A DNA stretch of 17,623 nt from Bacillota bacterium (GTDB lineage: Bacteria; Bacillota; Clostridia; Clostridiales; Clostridiaceae), in the NCBI GenBank assembly GCA_023399035.1, contig JAEWQX010000134.1:1-17623 (forward strand). Direction: 5' to 3'. The position numbers and the translations under genes were made by a program. Under the pieces are notes generated by a model. The model did no database searches. It was not told the DNA's origin and saw only the letters and a list, made by a program, of their open reading frames with translations. Shown in pieces: positions 14,520 to 17,623 of this stretch (the first letter of the stretch is position 1; every line of letters begins with the position of its first letter).

Positions 14520-17048
14520 ATGGATATATTTAATGAGGGAAAAGTCATACCTAGAGATATTAATGAGGAAATGAAAAAATGCTATATCGACTATGCCATG
14601 AGTGTTATAGTTGGGCGTGCTCTGCCAGATGTAAGGGATGGCTTAAAACCAGTACACAGAAGAATTCTTTATTCACTACAGGGGTTAGGATTAACTCCTG
14701 AAAAAGGATACAGAAAATGTGCAAGAATAGTCGGTGAAGTTTTAGGTAAGTATCATCCACATGGTGATAGTTCTGTTTATGATGCATTAGTCCGTATGGC
14801 ACAGGATTTCTCAATGAGATACATGCTTGTTGATGGTCACGGAAACTTCGGTTCTGTTGATGGTGACAGTGCAGCGGCAATGAGATATACAGAAGCAAAG
14901 ATGAATAAGATAGCTGTTGAAATGTTAAGAGATATTAACAAGAACACAGTTGATTTTATGCCTAACTTTGATGGTGAAGAACAAGAACCAGTAGTATTAC
15001 CTTCAAGATTCCCAAACCTTTTAGTTAATGGTTCATCAGGTATAGCTGTTGGTATGGCTACTAACATTCCACCACACAACTTAGGTGAAATAATAGATGG
15101 AACTATAATGCTTATAGATAATCCTGAAGCTACAGTTTTAGATCTTATGACTAAGATACAAGGTCCAGATTTCCCAACAGGTGCCACTATAATGGGTAAA
15201 GCAGGCATAAGAGCTGCTTATGAAACTGGTAGAGGTAAGATTGTTGTAAGAGCTGATGCGGAAATTGAAGAGGAAAATGGAAGACATAAGATTGTCATAA
15301 CAGAAATTCCTTATCAAGTTAATAAAGCTAAGCTGATTGAGAATATTGCTGATTTAGTTAAGGATAAGAAGATTACTGGAATATCAGATTTAAGAGATGA
15401 ATCTGATAGAGATGGTATGAGAATAGTAATAGAACTAAAGAGAGATGCTAATCCTAACGTAGTATTGAATCTATTATATAAACATACTAAATTACAAGAT
15501 TCATTTGGTGTAATAATGTTAGCATTAGTTAACAATGAACCAAGAGTATTGAATTTAAAAGAAATATTAGTTAACTACATAGATTATCAAAAAGAAGTTA
15601 TTACTAGAAGAACTATATTTGAATTAAATAAAGCAGAAGCAAGAGCACACATTTTAGAAGGGTTAAGAATTGCCCTTGATAATATCGATGAAGTAATAAG
15701 TATTATAAGACATTCTGAAACTGCTGAAATAGCTAAAAATACTTTAATGGAAAAGTTCTCTCTTTCTGATAAACAATCAACTGCTATCTTAGAAATGAGA
15801 TTAAGAAGGCTTACTGGATTAGAAAGGGAAAAGATAGAAGAAGAATATGCTGAATTAATGAAGCAGATAGAATACTTAAATTCTATTTTAGCAAGTGAAG
15901 AAAAGCTTCTTGGAGTTATTAAAGATGAATTAGCTGAAATAAAAGCAAAATATTCTGATGAAAGAAGAACTAAAATAGAAAAGGTTGTTAATGAAATTGA
16001 TATTGAAGATCTTATTCAGGAAGAAGATGTTGTAATAACATTAACTAAGAGCGGATATATTAAGAGAATTTCAGCAGATACTTACTCAGCTCAAAGAAGA
16101 GGTGGAAAGGGTATTCAGGCAATGACAACAAAAGAAGATGATTTTGTTGAACATGTAATGATTACTTCAACTCACTCTGACGTATTATTCTTTACTAACA
16201 AGGGAAGAGTATACAAGTTAAGAGCTTATGAAATACCTGACGCAGGAAGACAGGCAAAGGGTACTAATGTAATTAACCTTATTGCTATAGAACCGGATGA
16301 AAGGATCCAAACTGTATTAACAGTAAGTGATGGTAAAAAAGAAGGATTCTTATTTATGGGTACTAAGAACGGTATAGTTAAGAAGACTCATATAAGTGAA
16401 TTTAAGAACCTAAGAAAGAATGGATTAATAGCAATAAGCTTAAAAGAAGGCGATGAGTTACTAAAGGTTAAGAATACTTATGGTGATGCTAACATAATGA
16501 TCGTTACTCAAAATGGTTATGCTGTAAGATTCAATGAACAGGATGTAAGACCAATGGGTAGAACAGCATCAGGTGTTAAGGCAATTAGCCTAAAAGGTGA
16601 TGATGTTGCTGTTTGTATGGATATAGCTGTTGATGGTGAAGAATTATTAGTTATAAGTGAAAATGGATTCGGTAAGAGAACTCCTGTATCTGAGTACAAA
16701 GTACAAAACAGAGGTGGTGTAGGTCTTATAACATACAAGATTAGCGAAAAGACTGGTAAGCTTGCAGGAGCAACTATCTGTAAAGTTGATGATGAACTTA
16801 TGCTTATAAACTCTAGTGGTGTTGCAATAAGAATTAATGTTTCAGATATATCTATTACAAGCAGATCTGCAATGGGTGTAACATTAATGAGAACTACTGA
16901 AGATGAAAAAGTTGTTGCTATAGCAAAAATACTAAGCAGTGATGATTCAGAAAAAGATGAAGAGAGTATAAGTGATGCTACTGATTCAGAAGTTGATGAA
17001 TTAGAAACTAATGAAAATGACAACAATAATTCAAATGATAATGAATAA
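14520..17048 (+). CDS. gyrA: GyrA, DNA gyrase subunit A
   Basis: An 842-aa breakage-reunion subunit. The catalytic Tyr123 is in AAAMRYTEAK. The quinolone-determining region reads HGDSSVYD, with Ser84 and Asp88 at the E. coli Ser83/Asp87 positions, a sensitive-type pattern. The C-terminal beta-pinwheel carries a perfect GyrA box QRRGGKG and degenerate blade repeats (GRQAKG, GRTASG, NRGGVG, SRSAMG), confirming gyrase rather than ParC. A 35-residue acidic, Asn-rich tail ends the protein. I chose ATG 14520 over the GTG at 14511, because AGGTG (14509-14513) is the SD and the GTG is part of it. It is co-transcribed with gyrB and ended by the strong hairpin at 17086-17126. Confidence 0.98.
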   Translation: MDIFNEGKVIPRDINEEMKKCYIDYAMSVIVGRALPDVRDGLKPVHRRILYSLQGLGLTPEKGYRKCARIVGEVLGKYHPHGDSSVYDALVRMAQDFSMRYMLVDGHGNFGSVDGDSAAAMRYTEAKMNKIAVEMLRDINKNTVDFMPNFDGEEQEPVVLPSRFPNLLVNGSSGIAVGMATNIPPHNLGEIIDGTIMLIDNPEATVLDLMTKIQGPDFPTGATIMGKAGIRAAYETGRGKIVVRADAEIEEENGRHKIVITEIPYQVNKAKLIENIADLVKDKKITGISDLRDESDRDGMRIVIELKRDANPNVVLNLLYKHTKLQDSFGVIMLALVNNEPRVLNLKEILVNYIDYQKEVITRRTIFELNKAEARAHILEGLRIALDNIDEVISIIRHSETAEIAKNTLMEKFSLSDKQSTAILEMRLRRLTGLEREKIEEEYAELMKQIEYLNSILASEEKLLGVIKDELAEIKAKYSDERRTKIEKVVNEIDIEDLIQEEDVVITLTKSGYIKRISADTYSAQRRGGKGIQAMTTKEDDFVEHVMITSTHSDVLFFTNKGRVYKLRAYEIPDAGRQAKGTNVINLIAIEPDERIQTVLTVSDGKKEGFLFMGTKNGIVKKTHISEFKNLRKNGLIAISLKEGDELLKVKNTYGDANIMIVTQNGYAVRFNEQDVRPMGRTASGVKAISLKGDDVAVCMDIAVDGEELLVISENGFGKRTPVSEYKVQNRGGVGLITYKISEKTGKLAGATICKVDDELMLINSSGVAIRINVSDISITSRSAMGVTLMRTTEDEKVVAIAKILSSDDSEKDEESISDATDSEVDELETNENDNNNSNDNE

Positions 17049-17085
17049 CTAAATTTGTTTATATAAATCATTAAATTATGATTTC

Positions 17086-17126
17086 AAAAGAGTATTAGCA
17101 ATAGTACTATTGCTAATACTCTTTTT
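17086..17126 (+). terminator. Strong intrinsic terminator of the gyrBA transcript
   Basis: A perfect 40-bp palindrome (17086-17125), so an 18-bp stem with a GTAC loop. The 5' arm starts with AAAAG and the 3' arm ends in CTTTT with one more T, then ATAT. Because it is symmetrical and A-rich on the left, it could also terminate on the minus strand. Confidence 0.92.
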
Positions 17127-17443
17127 ATATTTAAGGAAATCTATTAGTGAATTGGCGAATAGAAATTAAGAATAAGGCTAAAATAATATCGATTTAAAGA
17201 TATTGGCTCTATAAAAGATTAAAAATAAGAATAATATGATCCACGTGTATCATCATAAGAAAAACATAGCAAATTGATGAATTACAGAGAAATATAAAAA
17301 TAATCTAGAATATTAGTTATATTTAAATGGTGTTGATGAATGAAATATGTTAAGATAAGACACGTCGCAGGGAGCGACAACAAACAACAAGAAAAATCAA
17401 AATTACAGTTTGAAAAAACATTTAAAAATTTTGAAAAAAGTTG
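17127..17443. other. Gene-free A+T-rich spacer between gyrA terminator and rRNA promoter
   Basis: No open reading frame or RNA gene is recognisable. It holds an 18-bp imperfect palindrome centred on CACGTG (17236-17253), a possible extended -10 TGTTAAGAT (17348-17356), and a small hairpin GTCGC-AGGGA-GCGAC (17364-17378). Its last ~45 bp, rich in A- and T-runs, form a plausible UP element for the rRNA promoter. Confidence 0.6.
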
Positions 17444-17472
17444 TTGACACTAAAGAAATCAAGTGATATACT
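17444..17472 (+). promoter_or_regulatory. rRNA operon promoter
   Basis: TTGACA (17444-17449) and TATACT (17467-17472) are separated by exactly 17 bp. An A/T-run tract (17411-17440) upstream resembles an UP element. The predicted +1 is G17479; initiation with GTP is typical of Firmicute rRNA promoters and would allow control by GTP level during the stringent response (family knowledge, inferred here). Confidence 0.92.
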
Positions 17473-17478
17473 AAATGA

Positions 17479-17610
17479 GTCGCTTGGTTGTGACAAAGTA
17501 ACAGCGCAAAGCTGTGAAAGAAATATGGTCTTTGAAAATTGAACAGAATATAATATAAACATTTAAGTAAACCAGCAATTCTTTATTTTGAGTAAGCTAA
17601 GATTAAACTT
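17479..17610 (+). ncRNA. 16S rRNA precursor leader with boxA-like antitermination element
   Basis: The leader begins with a small hairpin (GTCGC / GTGAC, 17479-17494) and a second one (ACAGC / GCTGT, 17501-17515). TGGTCTTTGAAAATTGAACA (17526-17545) matches the boxA-type sequence found before Firmicute rRNA genes, the NusB/NusE-binding antitermination signal. The segment before 17611 should pair with the 3' flank of 16S for RNase III processing, but that partner lies outside the window. Confidence 0.8.
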
Positions 17611-17623
17611 TTTATTGAGAGTT
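17611..17623 (+). rRNA. 16S rRNA, first nucleotides only (truncated by window edge)
   Basis: TTTATTGAGAGTT corresponds to the 5' end of Firmicute 16S rRNA (UUUAUxGGAGAGUUUGAUCC in Bacillus). It is preceded by a correct promoter, leader and boxA, and rrn directly after gyrA is the known Firmicute arrangement (B. subtilis rrnO). Only about 13 nt are present, so the exact mature end is approximate. Confidence 0.8.

Noticed and set aside
17326..17361. TTGATG (17333) with TAAGAC (17356) as a 17-bp-spaced promoter
   Set aside because: The -10 matches only three of six consensus bases; the extended -10 TGTTAAGAT at 17348-17356 explains the position better, and even that is tentative.
1..17623. parS (TGTTTCACGTGAAACA) or Noc-site (ATTTCCCGGGAAAT) sequences
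   Set aside because: Reading the window by eye I found no full or one-mismatch match; only a bare CACGTG core at 17242-17247.
1..17623. CRISPR arrays, insertion sequences, tRNA genes, prophage or other accessory systems
   Set aside because: No regularly spaced repeats, transposase-like proteins, terminal inverted repeats or tRNA folds were seen. The window is a conserved housekeeping region.

Overview
The window is the replication-origin region of a low-GC Clostridium-like Firmicute chromosome. The evidence is the strong A+T bias, AGGAGG-type ribosome binding sites, DnaA boxes of the TTATCCACA type, and a gene order matching the classic Firmicute origin: noc-rsmG-mnmG-mnmE-jag-yidC-yidD-rnpA-rpmH on the left, then oriC, then dnaA-dnaN-yaaA-recF-remB-gyrB-gyrA-rRNA on the right. 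Genus level (Clostridiaceae, cluster I type) is an inference from protein style. The species cannot be named from this sequence.

Left arm (1-7535, almost all minus strand, transcribed away from the origin). From the origin outward there is a ribosome/membrane-biogenesis operon: rpmH (L34, unlisted among longer ORFs at 44 aa), rnpA, yidD, yidC and khpB/jag. It starts from a perfect-consensus promoter at 7607-7635 and ends in a hairpin overlapping the jag stop. Next is a tRNA/rRNA-modification operon, mnmE-mnmG-rsmG, with its own promoter at 5114-5142. Last is noc, a ParB-family nucleoid-occlusion gene carrying all four Noc-type DNA-specificity residues but no N-terminal membrane-targeting helix. 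The first 66 bases may be the tail of an unidentified convergent gene.

Origin (7636-8047 and 9401-9663). The origin is bipartite, with dnaA between two DnaA-box clusters. The upstream cluster has at least six clear boxes, including two inverted pairs and a thrice-repeated 13-mer. The dnaA-dnaN cluster ends in a 13-bp inverted repeat, six consecutive (C/T)TA DnaA-trios and an AT-rich unwinding tract.

Right arm (8048-17623, plus strand). It encodes the initiator DnaA, the beta clamp DnaN, the S4-domain protein YaaA, the recombination mediator RecF, the matrix regulator RemB and both gyrase subunits. A strong terminator follows gyrA. After about 320 bp without genes comes a near-consensus rRNA promoter, a leader with a boxA-like element, and the first ~13 nt of 16S rRNA at the window edge.

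Overall this is a conserved housekeeping region with no mobile element, CRISPR array or obvious new protein system. The observations most worth a second look are RNA or DNA structures: a hairpin that appears to bridge a distant Shine-Dalgarno to the yaaA start, mutually exclusive hairpins between rpmH and rnpA, an 88-nt nested fold before recF, a repeated GTCGC hairpin around the rRNA promoter, and the fine structure of oriC.
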